A DNA stretch of 51,905 bases, from assembly GCF_014378415.1 (NCBI RefSeq), contig NZ_JACMNS010000104.1:1-51905 (forward strand). The letters run 5' to 3'. Below are positions 1 to 9,373 of the stretch, in pieces. Positions within the stretch are counted from its first letter, which is position 1; every line of letters begins with the position of its first letter. The notes under the pieces are model-generated. The model searched no databases. It saw only the letters and a list, made by a program, of their open reading frames with translations, and was not told the origin of the DNA. The position numbers and the translations under genes are program-made. The DNA is from Aquabacterium sp. (GTDB lineage Bacteria; Pseudomonadota; Gammaproteobacteria; Burkholderiales; Burkholderiaceae_C).

Positions 1-372
1 AAATCCGGTGTTGGCGGCGGGCACGCCAGCGTAGATCGAGATCTGGATCAGGGCCTCGCGCACTTCTTCCACGCTCAGGGTGTGCGCGTTGCCGGGCGTC
101 AAGGCGCCCCGCAAGTGGATGTCGAACTCGTCCCAGCGGCCCAGGGCGCTGGTCACGGCCAACACGATGATGCGGCGGGTTTTCCAGTCCAGGCCGGGGC
201 GGCCCCAGACACCATGCCAGGCGTAGTCAGTGATGAAGTGCTGGAACTCGGCCGTGAAGGCGTTGGCCTTGGCCACCGACTTGTCCACCCAGGCGTCGCC
301 CAAGGCGGCCCGCCGGTTGCGCATGCCCCTCTCGAAAGGATGATCGAAGGGGCGTTCGAGGTCGGAGGACAT
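1..372 (-). CDS. pcaC: 4-carboxymuconolactone decarboxylase (partial, C-terminus outside window)
   Basis: Decarboxylates gamma-carboxymuconolactone to 3-oxoadipate enol-lactone in the protocatechuate branch of the beta-ketoadipate pathway; cytoplasmic. I translated the reverse strand from the ATG at 372-370 and it stays open for 124 codons to the window edge. Family hallmarks are AWHGVWGRPGLDWKTRR (residues 51-67), then HLRGAL (86-91) and YAGVPAAN near residues 114-121, typical of carboxymuconolactone decarboxylases of about 130 residues. Only the last few residues should be missing. It is divergent from the rlpA-like gene. Other pca genes, if present, lie to the left of the window. Family assignment is firm; substrate is inferred from the family. 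Confidence 0.88.
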   Translation of the reverse strand, partial: MSSDLERPFDHPFERGMRNRRAALGDAWVDKSVAKANAFTAEFQHFITDYAWHGVWGRPGLDWKTRRIIVLAVTSALGRWDEFDIHLRGALTPGNAHTLSVEEVREALIQISIYAGVPAANTGF

Positions 373-514
373 GGCGGCGCATTTCAAAGTTCGGTGTGTG
401 AATTGTGCCGCGCTTGGGCCTGATTTCACGCCTGATGAAAACCCCTCTGGCGCATTTGCCCTGCCAGCACGGCGTGCCAGCCAGTGCAGCGGCAAGTCGT
501 GTATGGTGCGGGCC

Positions 515-1513
515 ATGTCTGTTTTTGTCTTGCGCTCATCCTTTGGCCTTTCGGTCAGCTTGCTGGCCTTGCTGATCCTGGCTGGATGCGCCTCGGGGCC
601 TGGTCCGGCGACGGCGACCCGCTCGCCAGCGGGGGGGCGGGATGGTCCGCCAGCGGTGACGCCCGCCGACCTGGCCAAGCTGCCCGACCCCGAGCCCAAG
701 GTTGAGCCCATCCGCCAGGGTGGGCCCAACAAGCCTTACTCGGTCATGGGCCAAAGTTACGCGCCCATGTCCACGGACGTGTCCTGGAAGCAGCGTGGCC
801 TGGCCTCCTGGTATGGCCAAAAATTCCATGGGCGGCGCACGGCCAGTGGCGAGCTCTTCAGCCTCTATGGCTTGACCGCGGCCCACCGCACCTTGCCCAT
901 CCCCAGCTATGTGCGCGTGCGCCACATCGCGTCTGGCAAGGAGGTGATCGTGCGGGTCAATGATCGTGGGCCTTTTCACTCGTCCCGGGTGCTGGACCTG
1001 AGTTACGCGGCGGCCCTGAAACTGGGCATCGTGGCCATGGGCAGTGCCGAGGTGGAGCTGGAGCGCCTGACGTTTGACGACATCCGCACGGGGGCATGGC
1101 GTCGCGGCCTGCCTGCCATGAGCCAAGAGCCGGGCAATGACGATCCCATCGCGACTTTGGCTTCGGCGACCGCGCCCCCGCCAGCTACCGCTGCGGCCGA
1201 TCCCTTGGCCCAGGCACTTGACAACGCCAAGACTTCACCCGTGGCCGAAGCCCCCGGACGTGCCTACACCCAGGCCGCCCGTGGCTTTTGGGTGCAGTTG
1301 GCCGCGCTGGGCAAACGCGAGGGGGTCGACCAGTTGCAGCAACGGGTCACCACCGAACTGTCGTCCCTGACGCCGCTGATGGCGGTGTTCAAAGAGGCGG
1401 CCTTGTTCCGCCTGCAGGTGGGCCCCTATGAAAGCCGCGAGCAGGCGCAAGGCGTGGCGCAATCCGTCCGCGAAGTCCTGGCCCTGAACCCCATGGTGAT
1501 CGAGCGACGTTGA
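515..1513 (+). CDS. rlpA: RlpA-family septal ring lytic transglycosylase lipoprotein
   Basis: RlpA proteins are outer-membrane lipoproteins that act on denuded peptidoglycan glycan strands at the septum. From the ATG at 515 the product is 332 aa with a type II signal peptide and lipobox LAGC (Cys25). An upstream in-frame ATG at 503 adds four residues and would also work. A double-psi beta-barrel follows, recognisable by RGLASWYGQKFHGRRTASGE and VNDRGPF. After a Pro/Ala-rich linker comes a C-terminal SPOR domain (from about GFWVQLAALG to the end), which binds septal peptidoglycan. The stop overlaps the next start as TGATG, so the DMT transporter is probably co-transcribed and translationally coupled. 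Confidence 0.9.
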   Translation: MSVFVLRSSFGLSVSLLALLILAGCASGPGPATATRSPAGGRDGPPAVTPADLAKLPDPEPKVEPIRQGGPNKPYSVMGQSYAPMSTDVSWKQRGLASWYGQKFHGRRTASGELFSLYGLTAAHRTLPIPSYVRVRHIASGKEVIVRVNDRGPFHSSRVLDLSYAAALKLGIVAMGSAEVELERLTFDDIRTGAWRRGLPAMSQEPGNDDPIATLASATAPPPATAAADPLAQALDNAKTSPVAEAPGRAYTQAARGFWVQLAALGKREGVDQLQQRVTTELSSLTPLMAVFKEAALFRLQVGPYESREQAQGVAQSVREVLALNPMVIERR

Positions 1514-2382
1514 TGCCTTACCTTGCGCTGGTGGGCAACGCGATGATCTGGGGGCTGTCCTGGTGGCCATTGCGGCAACTGCAGGCCATGGGCTTGCACC
1601 CCCTGTGGGCCACCTCGATTTTCTTCGTGCTGAGCACGGGTTTGGTCATGGCCTGGCGGCCGTCGGCCCTGGCGGTGCTGCTTCGCTCTCCTGCGCTGTG
1701 GTGCTTGGCCCTGGCGGCTGGCAGCACCAACGCGGCTTTCAACTGGGGCGTGAGCGTGGGTGAGGTGGTTCGCGTGGTGCTGCTGTTCTACCTGATGCCC
1801 GTGTGGGCGGCGCTGCTGGCCTGGCTGACACTGGGCGAGCGGCCCACCTCGGCGGCGGCCTTTCGGGTGGCTTTGGCGCTGTTGGGGGCCGTGCTGGTGC
1901 TCAAGCCGGCTGACGCGCCCTGGCCGGTCTTCGCGGGCTTGCCCGATGTGCTGGGCCTGGTGGGTGGATTCGGTTTCGCGGCCAACAACGTGATCCTTCG
2001 GCAGCAGGTACACCAGGACACGGCCGCGCGCGCCCTGGCGATGTTCATGGGCGGCATCCTGCTGCCGGGTTGCCTGGCGGTGGTCTTGTCAAGCCAGGGC
2101 GTCATCCCACCCTTGCCCGCATTCGACGCGCGCTGGTTGTTCGGCGCGCTGGCGCTGGGCCTGCTCATGTTCTGCGGCAACATGGCATTGCAATATGGCG
2201 CCTCGCGCGTGCCGGTCAACATCAGCTCGGTGGTGATGCTGACCGAAATCGTGTTCGCCGCCGGTTCCGCCGTGTGGTGGGGCGGCGAGGTGCTCACCCC
2301 GATCATGATGGCGGGCGGTGGTTTGATCCTGCTGGCCGCCGTTCTGGCCTCCCGCGAAGGCTCAACCGCCCACGCGGCCTGA
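1513..2382 (+). CDS. DMT-superfamily EamA transporter
   Basis: Inner-membrane permease of the drug/metabolite transporter superfamily, 289 aa. The chain is almost entirely hydrophobic with about ten predicted membrane segments arranged as two EamA repeats; the first begins at NAMIWGLSWWPLRQLQAMG and the second around GLVGGFGFAANNVILRQQ. The start is the ATG overlapping the rlpA stop (TGATG). Substrate cannot be told from sequence: EamA proteins export amino acids, nucleosides and other small metabolites. No regulator lies beside it. Confidence 0.82.
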   Translation: MPYLALVGNAMIWGLSWWPLRQLQAMGLHPLWATSIFFVLSTGLVMAWRPSALAVLLRSPALWCLALAAGSTNAAFNWGVSVGEVVRVVLLFYLMPVWAALLAWLTLGERPTSAAAFRVALALLGAVLVLKPADAPWPVFAGLPDVLGLVGGFGFAANNVILRQQVHQDTAARALAMFMGGILLPGCLAVVLSSQGVIPPLPAFDARWLFGALALGLLMFCGNMALQYGASRVPVNISSVVMLTEIVFAAGSAVWWGGEVLTPIMMAGGGLILLAAVLASREGSTAHAA

Positions 2383-2389
2383 CAGCGCC

Positions 2390-3496
2390 TCAGCTGCGCT
2401 GGCGGCGCGAGTGTTCGTGCACCGTGTCCACCAGCACCGACACGTGCTCGGGTGGCGTGAACTGGCTGATGCCATGGCCCAGGTTAAAGATGTGGCCGTG
2501 GCCGGCACTCGGCACCCCAAAGCTGTCCAGCGTTTTGATGACTTCGGCCTGGATTTGCGCGGGTTGGGCGAACAGCACGTTGGGGTCGAGGTTGCCCTGC
2601 AAGGCCACGCGGTCACCCACGCGCGCACGGGCCTGGGCCAGGTTCACGGTCCAGTCCAGGCCGATGACATCGGCGCCGGCGTCGGCGATCTGGTCGATCC
2701 ACAGGCCGCCGCCTTTGGTGAACACGATGTGCGGGATGCGGAAACCATCGTGTTCTTTCTTCAGCTTCGACAGCACGCGCTTCGTGTAGGCCAAGCTGAA
2801 TTCCTGGAAGGCCCCATCGGCCAGCACGCCGCCCCACGAGTCGAACACCATCACTGCTTGGGCGCCCGCTTCGATCTGGGTGTTGAGGTACAGGGCCACG
2901 GCGTCGGCGTTGATGGCCAGGATGCGGTGCATCAGGTCGGGGCGCTGGTACATCAGGGTCTTGACCAGTCGGTAGTCGTCCGAGCCACCGCCTTCGACCA
3001 TGTAGCAGGCCAGCGTCCAGGGGCTGCCTGAAAAGCCGATCAGGGGCACGCGGCCCACGCCGTCTGAATCAGCCAGGGCTTTGCGGATGGTGCGCACGGC
3101 GTCGAACACGTAGCGCAGTTTGTCCATGTCGGGCACGGCCAGCTTGGCCACGGCGGCTTCGTCGCGCACCACGTTGGCGAACTTGGGGCCCTCGCCGGCG
3201 GCAAAGCTCAAGCCCAGGCCCATGGCATCGGGCACGGTCAGGATGTCGCTGAACAGGATGGCCGCGTCCAGGTCGTAGCGGGCCAGCGGCTGCAGGGTGA
3301 CTTCGCAGGCGGCTTCGGGGTTGGTGGCCAGGCCCATGAAGCTGCCGGCCTTGTCGCGCGTGGCGCGGTACTCGGGCAAATAGCGGCCCGCCTGGCGCAT
3401 CAGCCACACGGGCGTGGCGTCGGTGGGCAGGCGCAGGCATGCCCGAAGGAAGCGGTCATTGGCCAGGGAGGGAAGCTTGGGCGTGGCGGTGGTCAT
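2390..3496 (-). CDS. hemE: Uroporphyrinogen decarboxylase
   Basis: Cytoplasmic enzyme that removes four acetate carboxyls from uroporphyrinogen III to give coproporphyrinogen III in haem synthesis. The 368-aa product is of normal length. It carries the signature [30 protein letters not shown] (about residues 16-43), which holds the substrate-binding arginines, plus [19 protein letters not shown] and [14 protein letters not shown] in the barrel. It runs convergently into the DMT gene, leaving only 7 bp between stops. The start at 3496 gives the usual short N-terminus before the signature. Confidence 0.96.
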   Translation of the reverse strand: MTTATPKLPSLANDRFLRACLRLPTDATPVWLMRQAGRYLPEYRATRDKAGSFMGLATNPEAACEVTLQPLARYDLDAAILFSDILTVPDAMGLGLSFAAGEGPKFANVVRDEAAVAKLAVPDMDKLRYVFDAVRTIRKALADSDGVGRVPLIGFSGSPWTLACYMVEGGGSDDYRLVKTLMYQRPDLMHRILAINADAVALYLNTQIEAGAQAVMVFDSWGGVLADGAFQEFSLAYTKRVLSKLKKEHDGFRIPHIVFTKGGGLWIDQIADAGADVIGLDWTVNLAQARARVGDRVALQGNLDPNVLFAQPAQIQAEVIKTLDSFGVPSAGHGHIFNLGHGISQFTPPEHVSVLVDTVHEHSRRQRS

Positions 3497-3613
3497 CCCG
3501 GCATTGTAGGCAGTGCCCTCGCCGGACGGATGTCACGCATGCTCGGAAAATGTTCCTTTGCCTCCGCATTTGTCACAAGGGTGGCGCGTGCCGCCTTCTG
3601 GCACGATCTTGGC

Positions 3614-5059
3614 ATGATCCAAGCAGTTGAAGCGATCACTCATGCCCTGAACCGCACCGAGCATGGCTACGCCGCCATCGATGGTGCTGCTGGCACCATG
3701 GTCCAGCCTTACATGATTCGTCTGAACGCGCCCGTCGCGGAGGATGATGTGCGCCGTGCCATGCGTTCCCTGGTCAGCCACCATCCCCGCCTGCGGGGTG
3801 TGGTGGCGCCGGGGCTGTATTTCTACCGCTTGCGCATCCTGCCCGATGACGACTTGGTGGACCAGCTGTTCAACGTCGCCTACCGGGTCGAAGCGCACAT
3901 CAATGCGCACGACTGCGCCGCGTTGGAGGCCTACCAGAATCAGATGCTCAACGAGGTCATGCCGCTGGAGCGCGGCTTGTCGGTGCACCTGCGTTTCATA
4001 CCTCATGCCTCGCAACCCGTGATCTTTTTCTGCCTGCACCATCTGTTCGGCGATGGGCGCACCTGCATGCAACTGGTGGGCGATCTGCTCAAGCTGCTCA
4101 ATGGCCAGACCATCGAGATGCAAGCCGTGGAAACGCCGTCGATGCTGGGCGCCGTGGCGCCGGCCCATTGGTGGCAATGGCCCCGGCAAATCTGGCGCTC
4201 GCGCCAGCACAAGGTGAACGAGGCGAAGCGCCAGGCTGGCCTGCACATCCAGCAATTGCCAATGCAGACCACCACGCACTTCTCGGTCAACGCCATGCGC
4301 CAGCACCGGGTCAGCGTGGGCTCGGCGGTCTTGCGCCAGGCCGCGCGCAAGCTGGGGGTGTCGCTGAACACCTTCATGGTCTCGGCCGTGGCCTAAAGTT
4401 TCCTGGACCAGGCGCCCGATGATCCTCAAGCCGCCGCCGTGATCCGCGTCTCGGTGGACCTGCGCCGTCATTACCCCGAGTCGCGCCGGTTCGGTCCGCT
4501 GTGGGGCAACCACGTGGGTGCCTTTCTGGTCACCGAAGACGATCCGCGCAAGTCCCTGCCAGAGCGGGTGCGGTCGGTGGGGGCGCACGTCAAGGAGGGG
4601 CTGGACCGATTTGCGCGGCGCGAGATGTGCTGGACTTACCTGCTGGAAGAGGCCATGCCTTGGCTGGGCCGAACCTTGATCGGGCACGTCGCCCACCAGC
4701 TCAAGCGCCAGAACAAGTGCCCCAAGATCAGCTGCCATTGCACCAGTCTGGGCGATGTCAGTGGCATCAACCCACCGGGTGCGGCCATCAGGGCCATCGA
4801 GTTCCAGCCCATCGTGACCAGCGTGGCCCTGCTGATGGTGATGGTGGAGCTCGACGGTGTGTTCTACCTGCCCACCTCTTGGCAGCGCAGCGACAACACG
4901 GTGCAAGAGATCGACGCTTACCTGGCGCGCCTTGACCGCACCTTTGAAAGATTGGTGGGCGAAGCAGGCATCGACCCCCCAGTGCTGGTGGCCAAGCCCC
5001 GCGACGATGAGCCTTTGTCAAGCATGCCGTTGAATGCATGCGATTCGTTGAACGCCTGA
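3614..5059 (+). pseudogene. HxxxDG condensation-fold acyltransferase, interrupted by an in-frame stop
   Basis: First of two tandem paralogues. The reading frame is intact from 3614 to 5059 except for a TAA at 4394-4396. The protein resumes in the same frame with SFLDQAPDDPQAAAVIR, matching TFLEQAPDDPKAAAVIR in the downstream copy, so this is a single nonsense change and not a frameshift. The catalytic-type motif HLFGDG (HxxxDG) lies in the N-terminal half. This motif is shared by NRPS condensation domains, WS/DGAT wax synthases and alcohol acyltransferases. Both halves remain well conserved, suggesting a recent lesion, a sequencing error, or stop read-through. The start at 3614 is chosen to match the paralogue; no good ribosome site is visible. 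Confidence 0.75.
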
Positions 5060-5089
5060 TCACCTGTTCACGGGGGTGGCACCCGGCCG

Positions 5090-6499
5090 ATGTCAGGCCA
5101 TGATGCGTGCATGGTCGCTATCACCCAAGACATCGTCCCCTTCAACCGCACCGAGCATGCCTATTCCGCCGTTGAAGGCCTGGTCGGCACCATGATCCAG
5201 CCCTACTTGCTGAGGCTGAGTGCGCCGGTGGACACCTTGCTGGTCAAGCGCGTGTTGCGTCAGATGGTCACGCTCTACCCCAAGCTGCGTGCCGTCATTG
5301 AGCCGGGGCTTCACCGCTACCACTTCCGCATCCTGCCAGATGACCTGGTGGTGGATCAGTTGTTTGAACTCGCCTTCGAAGTGCAGCCGCACATCCCTGT
5401 GGATGATCCGGCCGCGCTGCAAGCCTGGCATCGCCAATGCATGCACCACGTGGTGCCCCTGGAGAAAGGCATCGGGCTGCGCATGTGGTACGTGCCGCAT
5501 GCCCAGCGGCCCGTGCTGATGTTCGGTGTGCCGCACATCTTTGCCGATGGCATGACGATGCTGCACCTGGTCAAGCAGTGCATCCTGGGGATCAATGGCC
5601 TGCCGATGGAGGCCATGCCCATCGAGGCACCTTCCATGGTGGGCGCCATCGCCCCCGCGCTGTGGTGGCAATGGCCCGGCAAGGTGTGGCGTTCGCGGCA
5701 GCACAAGGTTGCTGAGAGCCAACTGCTGGCCAGCGTCAACGTGCAGCAACTGCCCCGCCAACCGAGGCCAAATTACGGCACCTCCGGCCTGAGCCAAGGG
5801 GCACTGCCCGTGCCTGTGGCGGACCTGCGCAAAGCGGCGCGCCAATTGGGCGTGACCCTCAATACCTTCCTGACCGCGGCGATTGCCCAGACCTTTCTGG
5901 AGCAGGCCCCCGATGATCCCAAGGCCGCGGCCGTGATCCGCACCTCGGTGGACATGCGGCGCTACTACGCCAAGTCGGCAGGACACGGCCCCTTGTGGGG
6001 CAACCACGTGGGCGCCTTCCTGGTGATCGAGCAGGGGCCGGGCAAGTCCCTGCAGGAGCGTGTCAAGTCCATCGATGCCAGCATCAAGGAAGGGCAGTCA
6101 CGCTTTGCCCGCCGCGAGATGTGCTGGACCTATCTGTTCGAAGAGCTGATGCCTTTGATGGGCCGCACCCTGATCGGCCATGTGGGCGTGAAGTTGCGCC
6201 GGGCGGATCGATTTCCGCAGATCAGTGCCCACGCCACCAGCCTGGGCGACGTCTGCGGCTACATCAATTCCAAGGACGCGGCGATCCAGGTCGCGCAGTT
6301 CTCGGCGGCGGTCAACAGCATCTCGCCGATCATGGGCTTGATGGAGGTCAATGACGAACTGCTCTGCTCCATGATCTGGCAGGAGTCAGAGACCTCGGCG
6401 GATGAGGTGGCCGCCTTCAGCGAACACCTCGGTTCAACCATGCGGCGCATGGTCCGCGAGGTTTTGCCTGAGCCAGCACACGACCACAAAGTCCATTGA
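5090..6499 (+). CDS. HxxxDG condensation-fold acyltransferase (unknown substrate)
   Basis: Intact second copy of the tandem pair, 469 aa from 5090 (462 if the ATG at 5111 is used, which aligns better with the upstream copy). Opens with FNRTEHAYSAVEGLVGTM, has HIFADG (HxxxDG) about one third in, and a C-terminal half with GPLWGNHVGAFLV and SAHATSLGDVCGY, the layout of the two-lobed condensation/wax-synthase/PapA acyltransferase fold. Such enzymes transfer an acyl group from a CoA or carrier-protein thioester to an alcohol or amine. It is convergent with an operon holding a GH3-type synthetase and two GNAT proteins. I infer a shared acyl product but cannot name it. Confidence 0.75.
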   Translation: MSGHDACMVAITQDIVPFNRTEHAYSAVEGLVGTMIQPYLLRLSAPVDTLLVKRVLRQMVTLYPKLRAVIEPGLHRYHFRILPDDLVVDQLFELAFEVQPHIPVDDPAALQAWHRQCMHHVVPLEKGIGLRMWYVPHAQRPVLMFGVPHIFADGMTMLHLVKQCILGINGLPMEAMPIEAPSMVGAIAPALWWQWPGKVWRSRQHKVAESQLLASVNVQQLPRQPRPNYGTSGLSQGALPVPVADLRKAARQLGVTLNTFLTAAIAQTFLEQAPDDPKAAAVIRTSVDMRRYYAKSAGHGPLWGNHVGAFLVIEQGPGKSLQERVKSIDASIKEGQSRFARREMCWTYLFEELMPLMGRTLIGHVGVKLRRADRFPQISAHATSLGDVCGYINSKDAAIQVAQFSAAVNSISPIMGLMEVNDELLCSMIWQESETSADEVAAFSEHLGSTMRRMVREVLPEPAHDHKVH

Positions 6500-6588
6500 A
6501 CGCTTGGCACCCGTTCAGGGGTGAGGGGCAAATTCATGAGCACTTTGCCGATCGCTCCCCGCAGATCATCGCCGGGGTCATGGGCGGG

Positions 6589-7686
6589 TTAAAGGCGGCC
6601 CAACTCCACGTACAGCGGGCGCTCGTCGATGCCGGGGCGAGGATCCTCGCCATAGCTCAGCCAGAAGTGGCTGGAGAACAGCTTCTGGCGTTTGTAGCCA
6701 CGTGGCACCTCGGCCAGCGGATCAGTCTGCGTGATGCCGATGGCCAGCGCATCGTATTTCTGGCCCTGGTGGGCCATGACCCAGTCGATCAGGCCCTGCA
6801 GCACGGCCTTGTCGTCTTGGGCCACCAGGATGTTGTACAGCGACAGGTAGTTCAGCTCGCCGCCGATGGCGGGCAGCTTGAAGCCGCCAGTCAAGCTCAC
6901 GTAGAGGTTGTACAGCGGGCGCAGCACCTTGACGATGGGCTTGAAGCCCACGATGCGTGTCTGCTTGTAGGCCTTCTGGTTCCAGCCTGCCAAAAAGCCG
7001 ACGATCTCGCCATCGCGCGTGGCCAGGGCGAAGTCGCCGATCGACAGGCCCGCGTAGTACGGATCGCCCGCCACCAGCTTGCTGAAGTCGTACACCGGGT
7101 AGCCATTGCGGCGCGGTGCTTCCACATCAAAGAAGGCCTGCATGGCAGGCACATCGGCCATGGTGGCCGCGCGGATCTGCACGCCCGCCGGGATGCGCGG
7201 TGTGATCTTGCGCGTGAAGATGAAGCTGGTTTCAATCGCGTGGCTGATCCAGTAGCGGAACAGCACGCCATCGGCCGACTTGGCGGCAGCGTCCAGCGGC
7301 GCCGTGTTCTCTTTCAACACGATGCCTTGCAGCAGGTCCTCGCTTGATCGGAACTTCTTTTGCTCAACGAACAAGTTAGAGGCGATGCCGCGTCGACGGT
7401 AGAACGGGTCCACCCGCGTGTCGCCCGAGTAATAAACACGGCGCTTTTGCCCACTGATGAACAGCTCGCGGCCCGAGATCACCGTCAGGCCTGCCAGCAC
7501 ATCGGGGCGCTCATCGTCATCGGCCACCGTCAACACAAACTCGTCACCGATCACCTTGGCCCCGACGAAGAAGTCCGGGTCGCGCTGGAAGCACATCTGC
7601 GCCACACCCGGCATCGTGATCTTGGTGATCAGGTCCTGCATCTTGGCGTTGTCGGCGGGGGTGCCCAGTCTTACGGTGATGGCCAT
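6589..7686 (-). CDS. GNAT-family N-acyltransferase, long form
   Basis: A 365-aa cytoplasmic protein with a GNAT acyl-CoA-binding signature: YYSGDTRVDPFYRRRGIASN near residues 95-115 contains the R-x-x-G-x-A pyrophosphate loop. At about twice the size of a single GNAT domain, it probably has a second, degenerate GNAT fold in its C-terminal half. Last gene of a reverse-strand set of three; 51 bp separate it from the GH3 gene. The Y/F-SGDT stretch also occurs in the first gene of the set, so the two may be distant relatives. Substrate unknown. Confidence 0.7.
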   Translation of the reverse strand: MAITVRLGTPADNAKMQDLITKITMPGVAQMCFQRDPDFFVGAKVIGDEFVLTVADDDERPDVLAGLTVISGRELFISGQKRRVYYSGDTRVDPFYRRRGIASNLFVEQKKFRSSEDLLQGIVLKENTAPLDAAAKSADGVLFRYWISHAIETSFIFTRKITPRIPAGVQIRAATMADVPAMQAFFDVEAPRRNGYPVYDFSKLVAGDPYYAGLSIGDFALATRDGEIVGFLAGWNQKAYKQTRIVGFKPIVKVLRPLYNLYVSLTGGFKLPAIGGELNYLSLYNILVAQDDKAVLQGLIDWVMAHQGQKYDALAIGITQTDPLAEVPRGYKRQKLFSSHFWLSYGEDPRPGIDERPLYVELGRL

Positions 7687-7737
7687 GTTCGGTGCAAGTG
7701 GTTGTTCGGGTGGTGGTGATTCTGAAGCAAGCGCTGG

Positions 7738-9372
7738 TCAGGTGGCGACCGTGTCCAGCACGTCGCGCAACACAGGCGGTACTTCGCCACGCCAATGGCG
7801 CAAGGGTTCGATCTTGATGTTGCCTTCGATCATGCCGCGAAGGCGACATTGGTCCAGGTAGATCTCGCGCATGTGGGGCAGGGCGATACAAGCGGCCGGC
7901 TGCAACTGGCCCAGCTCGCGGGCCAACTTGTAGTGAAAATTGCTCAGCAGGGATTTTTCCAGCTGAATCGACAGCGACTGCTGCAAGGCATCGCGGTTCA
8001 CTTCCGGCGCGCACTCCACCAGCAGCACATAGCCGGGCGACTGATGGGTGCTGTGGTCCAACGCCAGCAAGGTCACCGGCAGCGCGTTGTCCAGCAGCAG
8101 GCCGTCCTGCACCTGTTGTGCGGTGGTGGCGCTGATCTTCTCGCCCACCAGGTCCACGCCGTCGTTGCGGCCCAAAAAGGTAAAGCAAGGCACTTGTCCC
8201 AGGTGCCCATCCACGCGGATCACATCGCTCATCTTGTAGCGCGCAAAGCCGCTGCCGGTGGTCATGATGGGGATCACGTCCTGGCCTTCGCGCAACTGCC
8301 AGGGGGCCAGCACCCGGTCATCCTGCGCGTCCTGGAACTCGTAAAAGTGGCTCAGGTAGGACAGCGGGTATCGGCCTTGAAACGGGAAGGTCACCACGCC
8401 CTCGGTGGCCCACAGGCCCTTGCCCTGGAAGTTGGCGTGCGGCATCAGCGACTTGAGCTTTTGCGCCCAGGGCGCGGCGGCGGCCGTGTCCCACGCGCTC
8501 AGCACGGCCAACTGCGGCCACAGCTTCGCGAAGAATTCGGCGCTCGTCGCGCCATTCCATTCGCGCAGCAACTGCGCGGCGCGGGGCGACTGCGGGCAAG
8601 GCAACCCGGCCATGTGCGATGTGCGATGGCCCCATTGCCCCCGTGACAAGGCCTCGGCCAGCTCTTCACGCCAGCGGCCCATCTGCTCCAGCAGGCCCAG
8701 GCCAAACGTGGGGCTCCACACCGAGATGAAGCCCAGCGCTTCGTCGGACACCAGGTAGGCCAAGGTGGCGAACAAGGAGTCCTCCGACGTCTCGGCCAGC
8801 GCAATCTCTTGCGGTGCCGCTTGGGTCAAATACGCCAGCAGGCGTTTGCCCCAGGACAACATCTTCATGTCGTCGTTGATGTCGCCGGCGGCCTGGCCGC
8901 GCATGTCGGTGGGGATCCACGACAACGACCAGTAGTGCGTGCCATGGGCCTGCCCGGGGAACTGGCGGTACAGATCGCCCACCCAAGCCGTGATCACCTG
9001 GTCCAGCTCGTCCAGGAACATCTTGGTGTACGGGATCCACTTCACCGCCGAGGTCGAGCCGCTGGTGGGTTGGTAGCGCATCACCGGCGAGTCGATCAGC
9101 AAGTTCTGCTTGCGCTCGCGTTGCTGCAAGAGCAGCTCGGCATAGTCGCTGTAAGTGGTCACGGGATGCTGGCGGGCGAACTCTTCCCACGACCAATCCG
9201 CGCGGATGCCGCGGCGTTGTCCTTCGGGTGAATTGGCGGCAGCGGACAACCAACGCGACAGCCTGGCGCGCTGGATCGATTCCAGTTCGCCAAGATGCCG
9301 TTCAAAACGGCGCCGGCCCGGGGCGACCAGCAGTTTGAGAAGGTGGTGTCCTAGGGTATGACTGGCCCCCAT
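7738..9372 (-). CDS. GH3-family acyl-adenylating amide synthetase
   Basis: GH3 enzymes activate a carboxylic acid as an acyl-AMP and join it to an amino acid; plant members conjugate jasmonate and auxin, bacterial members are mostly uncharacterised. The 544-aa product has the nucleotide-binding motif TSGSTSAVKWIPY (about residues 103-115). Further motifs are FISVWSPTFGLGLLEQM, the AMP-binding TEGVVTFPFQG, and ARYKMSDVIRVDG followed by FLGRNDGVDLVGEKIS. The start is taken at 9372, one base after the upstream gene's stop (TGACATG), implying translational coupling. An in-frame start at 9447 would overlap the upstream gene by 74 bp and is less likely. Product and acceptor are unknown. Confidence 0.85.
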   Translation of the reverse strand: MGASHTLGHHLLKLLVAPGRRRFERHLGELESIQRARLSRWLSAAANSPEGQRRGIRADWSWEEFARQHPVTTYSDYAELLLQQRERKQNLLIDSPVMRYQPTSGSTSAVKWIPYTKMFLDELDQVITAWVGDLYRQFPGQAHGTHYWSLSWIPTDMRGQAAGDINDDMKMLSWGKRLLAYLTQAAPQEIALAETSEDSLFATLAYLVSDEALGFISVWSPTFGLGLLEQMGRWREELAEALSRGQWGHRTSHMAGLPCPQSPRAAQLLREWNGATSAEFFAKLWPQLAVLSAWDTAAAAPWAQKLKSLMPHANFQGKGLWATEGVVTFPFQGRYPLSYLSHFYEFQDAQDDRVLAPWQLREGQDVIPIMTTGSGFARYKMSDVIRVDGHLGQVPCFTFLGRNDGVDLVGEKISATTAQQVQDGLLLDNALPVTLLALDHSTHQSPGYVLLVECAPEVNRDALQQSLSIQLEKSLLSNFHYKLARELGQLQPAACIALPHMREIYLDQCRLRGMIEGNIKIEPLRHWRGEVPPVLRDVLDTVAT

Positions 9373-9373
9373 G

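Noticed and set aside
536..1126. Long reverse frame opposite the rlpA gene
   Set aside because: High GC3 makes mirror frames common; the Arg/His/Pro/Gly-rich product and position opposite a clear gene show it is a shadow. The same holds for the long frames opposite atpA, atpD, gspD and pckG.
6500..6588. CACCC-GTTC-AGGGGTG in the convergent gap as another operator copy
   Set aside because: The half-sites are incomplete and there is no gene start beside it.
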